Shown here in pieces: positions 26,018 to 34,534 of a DNA stretch of 64,000 nucleotides. The position numbers and the translations under genes are program-made. Under the pieces are notes generated by a model that saw nothing but the letters and a program-made list of their open reading frames with translations, did no database searches and was not told the DNA's origin. Origin of the DNA: Nocardia brasiliensis (GTDB lineage: Bacteria; Actinomycetota; Actinomycetes; Mycobacteriales; Mycobacteriaceae); contig NZ_CP046171.1 in NCBI RefSeq assembly GCF_011801125.1, positions 6,696,001-6,760,000 of the forward strand, in the 5' to 3' direction. The number at the start of each line of letters is the position of its first letter. The first letter of the stretch is position 1.

Positions 26018-26728
26018 GTGTCCGAATCCGTCGGTGCCACCGATCCCGGCGTGGTCGAGGACTCGGCGCCCGAGTCGCTCGCCGAGGCGCTGATCAAACC
26101 TCGGATGCGCGGTTGGATCCACACCTGGGCGGTCGGTATCGCCGCCGTCGCCGCGATCGTGTTGATCGCGAAGGCCGCGACCGTCTCGGCGACGGCGGGC
26201 TGGTCCACGCTGGTCTACGGGCTGACCGTGTGCGGCCTGTTCGGCATCAGCGCGGTCTATCACCGGATCACCTGGCCGACCACGCGGGCCCGGATCCGGA
26301 TGAAACGCGCGGACCACTCGATGATCTTCCTGTTCATCGCGGGCAGCTACACGCCGTTCGCGTTGCTCGGCCTGCCCGGCCGCACCGGACAGACTCTGCT
26401 GATCGTGGTGTGGGCGGGCGCCCTGGCCGGAGTCGCGCTGAAGCTGCTGTGGCCCACCGCCCCACGCTGGGTTGGCGTGCCGCTCTATCTCCTGCTGGGC
26501 TGGGCGATCGTGCCCGTCGCCGGCCAGCTGAACACCAATGTCGGTATCGCCCCGCTGATCCTGCTGCTCATCGGCGGCCTGATCTACAGCGGCGGCGCGA
26601 TCCTCTACGCCACCGAATGGCCCAATCCGTGGCCGGCCGTGTTCGGTCACCACGAGTTCTTCCACGCCGCCACGGTGCTCGCCGCGCTGACGCACTACGT
26701 GGCGGTCTGGCTGGTCGTACTCCGCTGA
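26018..26728 (+). CDS. PAQR / hemolysin III family membrane protein
   Basis: A 236-residue seven-helix membrane protein of the PAQR/hemolysin III (YqfA/TrhA) family. The metal-site motifs are in place: SAVYHRITW in helix 2, RADHSMIFLFIAGSYTPF in helix 3, and FGHHEFFHAATVLAALTHY in helix 7, giving the Ser/His/Asp and His-x3-4-His zinc set of ceramidase-like PAQRs. Bacterial members affect membrane lipid homeostasis. AGGAGGT lies 6 bases before the GTG. Rv1085c is the syntenic mycobacterial gene. Confidence 0.92.
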   Translation: MSESVGATDPGVVEDSAPESLAEALIKPRMRGWIHTWAVGIAAVAAIVLIAKAATVSATAGWSTLVYGLTVCGLFGISAVYHRITWPTTRARIRMKRADHSMIFLFIAGSYTPFALLGLPGRTGQTLLIVVWAGALAGVALKLLWPTAPRWVGVPLYLLLGWAIVPVAGQLNTNVGIAPLILLLIGGLIYSGGAILYATEWPNPWPAVFGHHEFFHAATVLAALTHYVAVWLVVLR

Positions 26729-26828
26729 CCGGCCCAACCCGCCGGGTGACCGCCCGGTTTGCTCTAAGCTGCTCGTTCGTGTTCCTCGTCGCGGTCCGCA
26801 GGCCGCATCGGCCCGAGCGGCACGCGAC

Positions 26829-28730
26829 ATGATCGCGCGGCTGGTCATCTGGGCGCTCAAAGCCCGCGCGGGCTTGGCGGCCATGGTGATCGCGGCCAAC
26901 TTCAGCGGATTCGGCGTCATCGTCACCGAGCTGTGGCTCAGCGGGTCGCTCAGCATGCTCGGCGACGACCGGCTCCGATCGGTGATGCTCGCGGGCATCT
27001 ATCCCACGTTGGGCTTCCTGGTCGGGGTCGGCCTCGCCCTCCGGGACCGATCCTCGCACTTCGGCTGGCTCGATCAGGGGCGACGCCCGACCGAGAGCGA
27101 GGCGAGGCAGGTATTGCGCCTGCCGATCATCATTACCGTCCGCGCGTTCGCGGTGTGGCTGACCGGTGTCATCGTCGCCACCGTCACGCTGATGTATCTG
27201 GCGCCCGACAACGATCCCGCGGTGCTGGCCGCGCTGTTCATGCTCGGCGGGTTCGAATCGGTCGGGCTCACCTTCCTGATCGTGGACCGGTTGATCCGGC
27301 CGACCATTCCGGTGGTCGCCGCGGTGCTCGGACCCACCATGCACTGGAGTTCGACCGTGCTGGTCCGGGTCGTGGTGAGCTGGGCGGTGGCGGGCGCGCT
27401 GCCGCTGCTGATGCTGATCGTGGTGCTGGCCAATCCGGCGGCCGCGCCCACCGACCGCATCCGCACCGGGGTCTACCTGTCCATCGTCGGCCTGACCGTC
27501 GGCGCCATCGCGACCGCCTTCCTCGCTCGCGCCGTCGCCTCACCGATGCGCACGCTGCGCCGGGCACTCGACCGGATCACCAAGGGCGATCTCGACGTAC
27601 GGGTGCCGGTGGGCAGCACCAGCGAGATCGGCAGGCTGGAGAACTCCGTCAACGAACTCGCCGCGAATCTGTCCGAGCGCCAACGCATGCGCGACCTGTT
27701 CGGCAGGCATGTCGGCAACGAGGTGGCCGAGCGCGCCCTCGCCGGCGGCGTCGACCTGACCGGCGACGTGCGCACGGTGACCGCGCTGTTCGTCGACGTG
27801 ACCGGCTCGGTCGAGCTGTCCACCGGGCTGCCCCCTGAACAGTTCGTGGCCAAGCTGAACCGGCTGCTCGCGACCGTGGTCGCGGCCACCGAGGAGAACA
27901 ACGGACTGGTCAACAAGTTCGAGGGCGACGCGGCGCTGTGCATCTTCGGCGCCCCGATCGACCTGCGCGACAACGCGACCCCCGCACTGCGCGCCGCCCG
28001 CCGGATCCGCGACGAGGTGGTCGCCGCGGGCGAACTCGACATCGGCATAGGCGTCGCGCACGGATCGGTCTTCGCGGGCAACGTCGGCTCCGACACCCGC
28101 CTGGAATACACCGTCATCGGCGACGCCGTGAACGAGGCCGCCCGCCTCACCACCGAGGCCAAAGAGGTGCCGCGGCGAATCCTGGTGAGCGGCGCGGTCA
28201 TCGAATCGGCGGCCGCACACGAACGCGCCAAATGGGTGCACTACGAAACCATCCTGCTCCGCGGCATGCAGACCCCCACCGCCTGCTGGACCGACCTCGA
28301 CCGGCGCACCGGTCCCGAGTCGGCCAGTGCCAGCGGATCGGCCGGGCCCACTACTGCCACCGGGCCCACCGGATCGACCGTGCCCACCGCTGCCACTGAG
28401 TCCGTCGCCGCCACCAGCACCACCAGGTCAACCGAACCCACCACCGCCACTGAGTCCACCACTGCCACCAGGACCACCGGACCCACCACCGCCACCGGGC
28501 CCGCCGCTGCCACCGATGTCGCCGGGACTACTGGGGCTACCAGATCGACCGAACCCATCACTGCCACCGGGTCCGCCGCTGCCACCGGTGTCTCCGGGGC
28601 CACCGGATCGACAAGTGCCGCAAGTACCGCAGGTGCAAGTCCGGTCATCGACCGCAATGGCACCGCCGATCCGACTACCGATCGCAGCACGGTCACCGAA
28701 GCGCGCACGGCCGCAACGGAGACCGACTGA
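26829..28730 (+). CDS. Membrane class III adenylate/guanylate cyclase with low-complexity tail
   Basis: A 633-residue protein: six predicted membrane helices (1-235), a HAMP linker (about 240-290, SPMRTLRRALDRITKGDLDVRVPVG), then a class III cyclase homology domain (about 310-485). The domain has the metal Asp in ALFVDVTGSVEL, LVNKFEGDAALCIFGAP, and the transition-state Asn/Arg in GDAVNEAARLT. The layout matches mycobacterial Rv1318c-Rv1320c/Rv3645. Residues 495-633 are an unusual Thr/Ala/Gly/Ser/Pro tail with repeated TTATGP-like units and no Cys or aromatic residue. It would make cAMP at the inner face of the membrane in response to an unknown signal. Confidence 0.93.
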   Translation: MIARLVIWALKARAGLAAMVIAANFSGFGVIVTELWLSGSLSMLGDDRLRSVMLAGIYPTLGFLVGVGLALRDRSSHFGWLDQGRRPTESEARQVLRLPIIITVRAFAVWLTGVIVATVTLMYLAPDNDPAVLAALFMLGGFESVGLTFLIVDRLIRPTIPVVAAVLGPTMHWSSTVLVRVVVSWAVAGALPLLMLIVVLANPAAAPTDRIRTGVYLSIVGLTVGAIATAFLARAVASPMRTLRRALDRITKGDLDVRVPVGSTSEIGRLENSVNELAANLSERQRMRDLFGRHVGNEVAERALAGGVDLTGDVRTVTALFVDVTGSVELSTGLPPEQFVAKLNRLLATVVAATEENNGLVNKFEGDAALCIFGAPIDLRDNATPALRAARRIRDEVVAAGELDIGIGVAHGSVFAGNVGSDTRLEYTVIGDAVNEAARLTTEAKEVPRRILVSGAVIESAAAHERAKWVHYETILLRGMQTPTACWTDLDRRTGPESASASGSAGPTTATGPTGSTVPTAATESVAATSTTRSTEPTTATESTTATRTTGPTTATGPAAATDVAGTTGATRSTEPITATGSAAATGVSGATGSTSAASTAGASPVIDRNGTADPTTDRSTVTEARTAATETD

Positions 28731-28767
28731 CACCGAGGTAAGACCAAGGCACGAACTGGTCAATTGA

Positions 28768-28824
28768 TCACCAGGTAATGGTGGCGTTGGGCTCTCGGCC
28801 GATGCCGCCACCACTACCTGGTGA
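28768..28824 (+). terminator. Long inverted repeat downstream of the cyclase
   Basis: 18-bp arms (28768-28785 with 28807-28824) with a single mismatch and a 21-base loop, 38 bases past the cyclase stop. It probably ends transcription; the arms begin TCACCAGGTA and are not repeated elsewhere that I can see. Confidence 0.6.
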
Positions 28825-29332
28825 GCGAATGACCAAGTCGCAAACGAGCGCGTCGGCAGGCACCCGTGCGTGTCACGAGGGGCTTGATCGCGGTAAGTGT
28901 CCGGGGCATCACGTCCGGCGACAAGGATCCGCCCGATCGCAGTGGTGAGCCTGGAGAAACACGGATCCACTGGATCGCGCGGAATCAGACCGTCCTTCAC
29001 CTGCTGTCCGCGCACCGCGCGAGCCGACGCGACCCCGGTTGTCGAAGTCCGCAGTGCCACAGCAGAATCCACCCGAGATCCGGCAGCGTCCGCCGCGCAC
29101 ACGGTCGAGCGGCGCCGCGAAGATGCTCGGCGCATCGAACCGGAGCGAACAGTACCCAGTCGATGACGCTGTTGGCGGCCAATGCGGCCTTGCTCGACGG
29201 CGCGAGTCGGACCTGTTCCAGAGCCCGCCCGTACTTTCGTGTCCCTCACGCGTGTCTTTCGACAGACACGCGCGCAGGGTAATGGGAACTGCGCGGCGTC
29301 GGCCGGCTCGATTCCGCGACGGAACAGATCAC
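28825..29332. other. Intergenic, no supported gene
   Basis: About 500 bases without a convincing gene. Several frames stay open on both strands, but they lack ribosome binding sites, are rich in Arg/Ser/Ala as expected for GC-rich noise, and match nothing I know. Composition is slightly less GC-rich than the neighbours. Confidence 0.35.
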
Positions 29333-31378
29333 CTAGTCGAGGTTTCGCTCCAGGGCGGTGCGTAGTTCATCCGTGGTGCCCACCGGGAGGTCGCAGACCG
29401 CGCCGCGGCATACGTAGGCGGCAGGTGCGCCGTGTAGCAGGGGGCGATCCGCGAGGAGCGGCACCGCGTCCGGTGCGGCGGCGATGATGACCGCTCCGCC
29501 GGGTGCCGTCACTCGCGCTGTCGCAATCAGTTCCGTTGCGGCACTCGCAGACTCGGCGGCGATGGCGATCTGCAGCGGGCCTTGCAATGCGGCCTCGGCC
29601 ACGGTGAGCCACTGCCCGGCCGAGCGCGGCGCGCGGGCCAGCACCACCGCGCCGCGCAGCAGGGTCTGCTCGGCCAGTTCGCGATACGGCACGGCAAGGC
29701 CGGGCTCGCTGCTGCCCGCCGCCGTGAGCAGGGCTTCGGCCAGCGCCGACGCGCCCGCCGGAGTCGCACCGTCGATCGGGTCGCGCGGGCGGGTGACCAG
29801 GGTTTCCGCGTCGTCGGCGGTGTCGAACCAGCTGCCGGGGGTCGCCGGGTCGGCGAAGTGCTGAATCGCGGTGTCCAGCAAGCGTTGCGCGTGCCGGAGC
29901 CAGTCGAGCTCGCCGGTGGCTTGATGCAACGCGAGCAGGCCGGTGACGAGCCACGCGTAGTCCTCGAGCACGCCCGGCGACGTACCCGCCGTACCGTGCA
30001 GCGACGCCCGACGCACCCGGCCGTCGATCACGTGCTCGGACAACAGGAATCGCGCGCACCGAGCCGCGGCCGCCACCCACTCGTCCACGCCGAGCGCGGC
30101 GCCCGCCTCGGCCAGCGCGGTGATCGCCATGCCGTTCCACGCGGTGACCACTTTGTCGTCGCGTTCCGGCTGCGGACGGCCGTCGCGGACCTTACGCAAT
30201 GTCGCACGCACCCGTTCGAGCCGATCGTGCTCCGCCGCTTCGGGTTCGACGTAGCGGGTGAGCACCGACGTGCCGTGCTCGAAATTCCCGGCCTCGGACA
30301 CCCCGAAAAAGGTTGCGGCCCAAGTACCGTCGTCCGGACCGAGCACATCGGTCAGCTCGTCCGGCGTCCACACATAGGTGGCGCCTTCCACCCCCGGCTT
30401 ACCCGGCTCCACGTGCGTGTCCGCGTCCAAGGCGGAGGCGAATCCGCCGTGCTCGGTACCGAGATCGTCTAGCAGGAACCGCACCGTCTCCCGAGTGATC
30501 CGGTGCGCCAACGACTCCCGCGACTCCCGGCGCGCCAGGTGCGCGTAAACGCGCAGCAATTGGGCGTTGTCGTACAGCATCTTCTCGAAGTGCGGGATCA
30601 CCCAGGCGGCGTCGACCGAGTACCGCGCGAAACCCCCGCGCAGCTGGTCGTAGATGCCGCCGCGCGCCATCGCGTCGGCCGTGCGGGCGACCACCGCGTG
30701 CACCGCGGGATCACCCAGGCGCTCCCAGCTGCGCAGCAATCCTTCCAGCAGCGCCGACGGCGGAAACTTCGGCGCCGCACCGAATCCGCCGTGCTTCGGG
30801 TCCTCGTCCCGCAGCACCGCCGCGACCGCGTGATCGAGCAGTTCCGGCGTGATCGTGAACTCCGAGTCGGGTAAGCCCGCGGCCTGCGCCTGCAACGCCG
30901 CCGTCACCTGCGCCGACGCCTGGTCGACCTCGTCGCGCCGGTTCCGCCAGGTATCGGTGATCGCGGCGAGCAACTGGGTGAACGACGGCATCCCACCGCG
31001 CGGCACCTTCGGGTAGTACGTCCCGCAATAGAACGGCTCCCCCGCCGGGGTGAGGAAGCACGTCATCGGCCAACCACCCTGCCCCGTCATCGCCACCGTC
31101 GCGTTCATGTAGACCGCGTCCAGATCGGGCCGCTCCTCCCGATCCACCTTCACACACACGAAATCGACGTTCATCAACGCCGCCGTCGCCTCGTCCTCGA
31201 ACGACTCGTGCGCCATCACATGGCACCAGTGACAACTCGCGTATCCGATCGACAGCAGAATCGGCACGTCCCGCTCTGCCGCCTCCGCCAGGGCAGCGGC
31301 ATCCCACTCCCGCCAGTGCACCGGATTGCCGGCATGCTGACGTAGGTAGGGAGATGTCGCACCGGCCAATTGGTTCAC
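29333..31378 (-). CDS. Thioredoxin-domain protein with DUF255 and six-hairpin region (Rv1084-like)
   Basis: A large protein, about 681 residues, of the YyaL/spermatogenesis-associated-20 family. The N-terminal DUF255 thioredoxin fold includes the CXXC motif YASCHWCHVMAHESFED (about residues 45-61) and VDREERPDLDAVYM. The long alpha/alpha barrel part (KHGGFGAAPKFP, YDQLRGGFARYSVD, PHFEKMLYDNAQL, VTAWNGMAI) follows. The function is not established; a redox or sugar-processing role is proposed for the family. The GTG giving MNQLAGATSPYLRQHAGNP fits the family N-terminus; an ATG six codons earlier is possible. Confidence 0.92.
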   Translation of the reverse strand: MNQLAGATSPYLRQHAGNPVHWREWDAAALAEAAERDVPILLSIGYASCHWCHVMAHESFEDEATAALMNVDFVCVKVDREERPDLDAVYMNATVAMTGQGGWPMTCFLTPAGEPFYCGTYYPKVPRGGMPSFTQLLAAITDTWRNRRDEVDQASAQVTAALQAQAAGLPDSEFTITPELLDHAVAAVLRDEDPKHGGFGAAPKFPPSALLEGLLRSWERLGDPAVHAVVARTADAMARGGIYDQLRGGFARYSVDAAWVIPHFEKMLYDNAQLLRVYAHLARRESRESLAHRITRETVRFLLDDLGTEHGGFASALDADTHVEPGKPGVEGATYVWTPDELTDVLGPDDGTWAATFFGVSEAGNFEHGTSVLTRYVEPEAAEHDRLERVRATLRKVRDGRPQPERDDKVVTAWNGMAITALAEAGAALGVDEWVAAAARCARFLLSEHVIDGRVRRASLHGTAGTSPGVLEDYAWLVTGLLALHQATGELDWLRHAQRLLDTAIQHFADPATPGSWFDTADDAETLVTRPRDPIDGATPAGASALAEALLTAAGSSEPGLAVPYRELAEQTLLRGAVVLARAPRSAGQWLTVAEAALQGPLQIAIAAESASAATELIATARVTAPGGAVIIAAAPDAVPLLADRPLLHGAPAAYVCRGAVCDLPVGTTDELRTALERNLD

Positions 31379-31462
31379 ACTCCCAGCCTGCCACATCAGG
31401 ATGCCGCCGAACCCGACCCATGCTCGCCTCTCGCGCCCGAGGCCAACCCGGACTAATCGTTG

Positions 31463-31498
31463 CGTTAGTCCGAGTTATCAGGCGAACTCGGACTAACG
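31463..31498. promoter_or_regulatory. Perfect 14-bp inverted repeat with extra half-site
   Basis: CGTTAGTCCGAGTT (31463-31476), 8-base spacer, AACTCGGACTAACG (31485-31498), plus a third related half CGGACTAATCG at 31449-31459. It lies 85-120 bases upstream of the DUF255 gene and just before the Fic remnant, so it is either an operator for a dimeric regulator or an end structure of a lost element. Confidence 0.7.
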
Positions 31499-31502
31499 TG
31501 GC

Positions 31503-31716
31503 GGCTTTCCGTGTGCCCAACCCATCCTGTCCGCGGAGGAGGCGGAAACACTGACAAGCGCTTCGTGCAGCAGCGTTTTCGCGGCAATCAACCGCCTCGC
31601 CGAAGCTGGCGTACTGCGGCCGCTGAGCGATCGGAAACGCAACCGGATCCGGGGCGCCTGCTCGGTGCTCGACGGACCTCGGTGTCCGGATCGCCGACAC
31701 GGCTCGGCCAAGGTGA
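31503..31716 (+). pseudogene. C-terminal remnant of a Fic-family protein
   Basis: The plus strand reads LSAEEAETLTSASCSSVFAA, INRLAEAGVLRPLSDRKRN and GACSVLD in one frame, and then, after a frame change at 31671-31675, DLGVRIADTARPR followed by a stop. This is the winged-helix C-terminal end typical of stand-alone Fic (AMPylase) proteins, normally ending ...RIWGASxVLDELDDLGVRIAxRxR. The catalytic HxFxDGNGR part is missing, so only the last about 70 codons survive. No start codon or ribosome binding site is present. Confidence 0.65.
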
Positions 31717-31734
31717 TCATGGGGTGCGGCGCGG

Positions 31735-32142
31735 TCAGTCCTTGACCACGGCTTCGGTGGCGGTGCGGCCTGCGGTGGTGACGCGGTCGAGGAAGTCGGC
31801 GAGTAGTTCGAGTTGTTCGGGGGTGTAGTCGGCGCAGAGTTCGTCTACGGCCACGTTCATGCCCGACAGGAGGTCGTACATCTCGCCGAGTCGGTCTGGG
31901 AGGGAACGGACGACGACCGCGCGGCGGTCGTCGCTGGCGCGTTCGCGCACGATCCAGCCGGCACGTTCCAGCCGGTCCAGTACGCCGGTGAGGGTCGCGG
32001 GGTGCACGCCCGCGTGCTTCGCGAGTGCGCTGGGGCTCAGTGGGCCGTGGGTATTGATCAGGTCCAGGCAGTCGAAGTCGATGTCCTTGAGTTCGAGCCG
32101 GGCGCCGACCTGCCGATTGAGCAGGGCCAATTGGCTGCGCAC
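31735..32142 (-). CDS. MarR family regulator, N-terminus possibly damaged
   Basis: A 135-residue winged-helix regulator with LELKDIDFDCLDLINTHGPL, the recognition region SALAKHAGVHPATLTGVLDRLERAGW and the wing RERASDDRRAVVVR, followed by a C-terminal dimer helix. The only start in frame is GTG at MRSQLALLNRQVG. Upstream codons (TRIKGSLRA) look like the normal N-terminus but run into a stop, while an ATG with MHDDAD lies in another frame, so a one-base indel may have removed the original start. It sits among broken genes and may itself be in decay. Confidence 0.7.
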   Translation of the reverse strand: MRSQLALLNRQVGARLELKDIDFDCLDLINTHGPLSPSALAKHAGVHPATLTGVLDRLERAGWIVRERASDDRRAVVVRSLPDRLGEMYDLLSGMNVAVDELCADYTPEQLELLADFLDRVTTAGRTATEAVVKD

Positions 32143-32176
32143 GGCACGCAGCGAGCCCTTGATCCGCGTCGTCGTG

Positions 32177-32352
32177 CATCACGGCGGTCTCGGTGATCGG
32201 CATGCGCCGCAACGGCTTCGGCGCAATCGAAGGCCAGTCGAGGTGCCGACCGACACCATGATCATCACCGCGACCAAGGCGGCCATCGGAATCCGCGCCA
32301 CCAACCCGCCGAGCCCGACGGCCAGAATCAGCAGGAACACCCCGGCCAGGAA
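32177..32352 (-). pseudogene. Remnant of a SulP-type anion transporter
   Basis: The minus strand reads FLAGVFLLILAVGLGGLV and ARIPMAALVAVMIMVSVGT, then, after a one-base shift, DWPSIAPKPLRRMPITETAVM. This corresponds to the last membrane helices and the start of the STAS linker of SulP sulfate/bicarbonate transporters (MAALVAVMIMVSVGTFDWxSI). Everything before and after is gone. The fragment's end abuts the MarR gene and its other end touches the NAD(P)-binding pseudogene. Confidence 0.65.
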
Positions 32353-32660
32353 TGTTCGTCATCATCGGAGCCACCGGAACAGTGGGCCGGGAGGTCGTCG
32401 GACAGCTGACATAGCTCGGCGCGGACGTCACCGCCGTGACCCGCGACCCCGCCGCCGCGCAGCTGCCGCCGGAAATCACTGTGGTGCAGGGAGATCCGTC
32501 GATACCGAGCATTCCCGGCGCGACCTGGACCGGCGTCGAGGCGGTGCACTACGCGCGCGTCCCTGGCCCCACCACCGACACCGTCGAAAGCCTGCTGGGC
32601 CGACCGGCACTCGACTTCGCCGCCTGGGCAGCCGAGCACGCCGCTGCCTTCGGCCGCTGA
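32352..32660 (+). pseudogene. Broken NAD(P)-binding (NmrA/SDR-like) protein
   Basis: It starts MFVIIGATGTVGREVVGQLT, the dinucleotide-binding GxTGxxG motif, then meets an in-frame TAG at 32412-32414. The frame continues LGADVTAVTRDPAAAQLPPE and ITVVQGD, and after a large internal deletion ends with VESLLGRPALDFAAWAAEHA, the usual tail of atypical SDR/NmrA proteins. About 102 codons remain of an expected 270-290. The pairing with an opposite-strand MarR gene is a common arrangement for such oxidoreductases. Confidence 0.7.
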
Positions 32661-32807
32661 AGCCGGACCATTTGGTTGCGCGCGACGCAAATAACCTTTG
32701 TCAGAGTTGCGTGGCGCACAGCACTCCCGAATTCCTAACCTCGTGGTCATGGCACTGTCCATCCGATCGGCGGATCCCGAAAAGAGCCGCCCCAGAAGGG
32801 AATTCCT

Positions 32808-33173
32808 ATGAGCACGACATCATCCGACGCCGCCGTCACCGCGTTCATGCTGGTGAAGACCACACCGGAATGGCTGGCACTGACCGTTGCGCAGCGCGTC
32901 GCCGCCTTCGAAACCGAAGTCCTACCCGCCATCAACAAGCGGACGAAGGGCGTTCGCTCCCGCTTCTTCGACACCGAGTTCTACTCGACCCGCGTCACCG
33001 ACGTCTGGATGTGGGAGGCCGACGACCACGAGTCCTACCATCTGCTCATCGAGGCCCTCCGCGAAACCCCCTTCTGGGACCGCTATTTCGAGATCGTGGA
33101 TCTCCTGGTAGGTGTCGAGAACGCCTACGCGAAGAACTACGACCTGCACCCTTTCGCCACTGTGAGCACGTAA
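32808..33173 (+). CDS. Darcynin family protein
   Basis: A 121-residue single-domain protein with the family features [44 protein letters not shown] and [20 protein letters not shown]. This is a ferredoxin-like/dimeric alpha-beta barrel style fold seen in darcynin proteins, whose function is unknown. AGGGAATT precedes the ATG. About 100 bases upstream, the inverted words ACGCAA and TTGCGT flank an AT-rich stretch (32684-32712) that could be an operator of an absent HxlR/LysR-type regulator. Confidence 0.82.
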   Translation: MSTTSSDAAVTAFMLVKTTPEWLALTVAQRVAAFETEVLPAINKRTKGVRSRFFDTEFYSTRVTDVWMWEADDHESYHLLIEALRETPFWDRYFEIVDLLVGVENAYAKNYDLHPFATVST

Positions 33174-33206
33174 CCGCGTACCCGGGCGCTACGCGACGCC
33201 GGGATC

Positions 33207-33908
33207 TTACGGAAGGGATTTGAAGAGGACGGTGGTTACCGGGGCGGCGTCGGTGCAGGGGTCGCCGAAGTCGGTTTGCACGCGGGTGTTGCGGACGGCG
33301 AAAGCGATGCTGCCGTAGGGGGCGGGAGTGGCGATGTTGCAGACCAGCTTGTGGACGTCGGCGACGTAGCGGAATTGAATGACCTTTCGGCCCTGGTATT
33401 CGGTGCGGCGCAGGTCGGTGTAGGCGCCGGGTTCGAGCATGGTGTCGATGGTGCGGTCGGAGGCGGCCATGACGAGCTCGAAGGCGCGATCGCCGGCCTG
33501 CCATTTGCACATCTGCCAGGTCGGGAAGGCGGAGTCGGTGAGGCGCTGCTTGGTCGCCACATCCAATCCCGCTGCGGTCAGGGCAGATTCGGGAAGGGTG
33601 CACGGATCCCAGAACGCGTCGGCGGCGGGAGCGCTGGACGGACTCGCGGTGACCGCGGTGCCGGGTGCGGCCGGGCCGGGGTTGCTGTCCGGAGCAGAAG
33701 GCGCGGCAGTACCGGGCGCCGCCGGGCCGGGCGCAGCGGGACCGGGAGTCTCCGGAACAGAAGGCGCAGCGGTCGCACCGGTAGCGGTCACGGAGGCACT
33801 GCTCGGTGTAGCCGTGCTCCGCGCGGGCTCGGCGTCACAGCCGGCGAGCAACAGCACCACACCACCGGCCAGGGCCACACCACACCGCGCGGTCATCGTT
33901 CGGAACAT
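33207..33908 (-). CDS. DUF3558-type lipoprotein
   Basis: A 233-residue lipoprotein: signal and lipobox VVLLLAGCD, a long Pro/Ala/Gly/Ser linker with GPAAPG repeats (about 30-95), then a DUF3558-like domain with conserved Cys (DPCTLPESALTAAGLD, QMCKWQAGD, KLVCNIA, GDPCTDAA). It is the second DUF3558 protein in the window, but outside any T7SS cluster. ATG with AGGGAA upstream. It converges with the darcynin gene. Confidence 0.82.
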   Translation of the reverse strand: MFRTMTARCGVALAGGVVLLLAGCDAEPARSTATPSSASVTATGATAAPSVPETPGPAAPGPAAPGTAAPSAPDSNPGPAAPGTAVTASPSSAPAADAFWDPCTLPESALTAAGLDVATKQRLTDSAFPTWQMCKWQAGDRAFELVMAASDRTIDTMLEPGAYTDLRRTEYQGRKVIQFRYVADVHKLVCNIATPAPYGSIAFAVRNTRVQTDFGDPCTDAAPVTTVLFKSLP

Positions 33909-34123
33909 GCTCGAATTCCCTACTGCCAGTGGTTTTCCCACATCGATCAAACGTGCTTGTTTCGCTCTCATGCTCACATGCCCGAATGATCGGTCGCAAG
34001 CACTGCGATGCCCCCAAAAGTAGTGCGCACGAACGAATTTGCCGTGCTCACAGCGGTTTCGCGGTGCGGAGGGGCGCGGTCTGGCATGGTGTCCAGAGGT
34101 GATCACGTCGGTGAGGGGGCAGG

Positions 34124-34438
34124 CTGTTTACGTATCGGGTCGAGATCTTCGAGGGCGAGCGGCACAGTCCGGTGTGGTGGCAGGTCGCGAACTCGGGGTG
34201 GGCCGCGGAGGTGTCCGCGGCGCTGAAGGAAATGGCGGTGCGGCTCGAGCTCGATCTTCCCTACCATCCGAGCGAGCGGTGGTGCTGGTACCGGTATGAG
34301 GTGCGCTGGCCGGACGGCGCGATCCTGGAGGGGTTCGAGGGCGCGGTCGAACCGGATTCCATCGCCGACGATCTGCGCGCGCTGGCCCGCGCGGTGATCG
34401 CGGTGAGCGTTCGCGATCTACGACGGAGCACCGAGTAG
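34124..34438 (+). CDS. Hypothetical 104-residue protein, possible CTG start
   Basis: A small acidic protein rich in Trp (GERHSPVWWQVANSGW, ERWCWYRYEVRWPDG, then VEPDSIADDLRALARAVIA). It has no membrane segment and I do not recognise the family. The coding pattern runs in frame back to CTG-TTT-ACG (LFTYRVEIFEGE), which has GAGGGGG 6 bases upstream. The first normal start in frame is the GTG at 34172, which has no ribosome binding site and would cut the conserved-looking first strand. I therefore favour the unusual CTG start, with the GTG as fallback. Confidence 0.6.
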   Translation: MFTYRVEIFEGERHSPVWWQVANSGWAAEVSAALKEMAVRLELDLPYHPSERWCWYRYEVRWPDGAILEGFEGAVEPDSIADDLRALARAVIAVSVRDLRRSTE

Positions 34439-34534
34439 CGCGCGGGCCCGCCGTGTCGTCCCGCTGTGCTTGACTCTCCGGTCACTGGAGCATCGAGGCT
34501 GACCTTTCGTCCGCGAACCCGACAGGAGGACCAG

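Noticed and set aside
28866..29282. Plus-strand 138-codon frame between the cyclase and the DUF255 gene
   Set aside because: No ribosome binding site, no recognisable motif, and Arg/Ser/His/Cys-rich noise composition.
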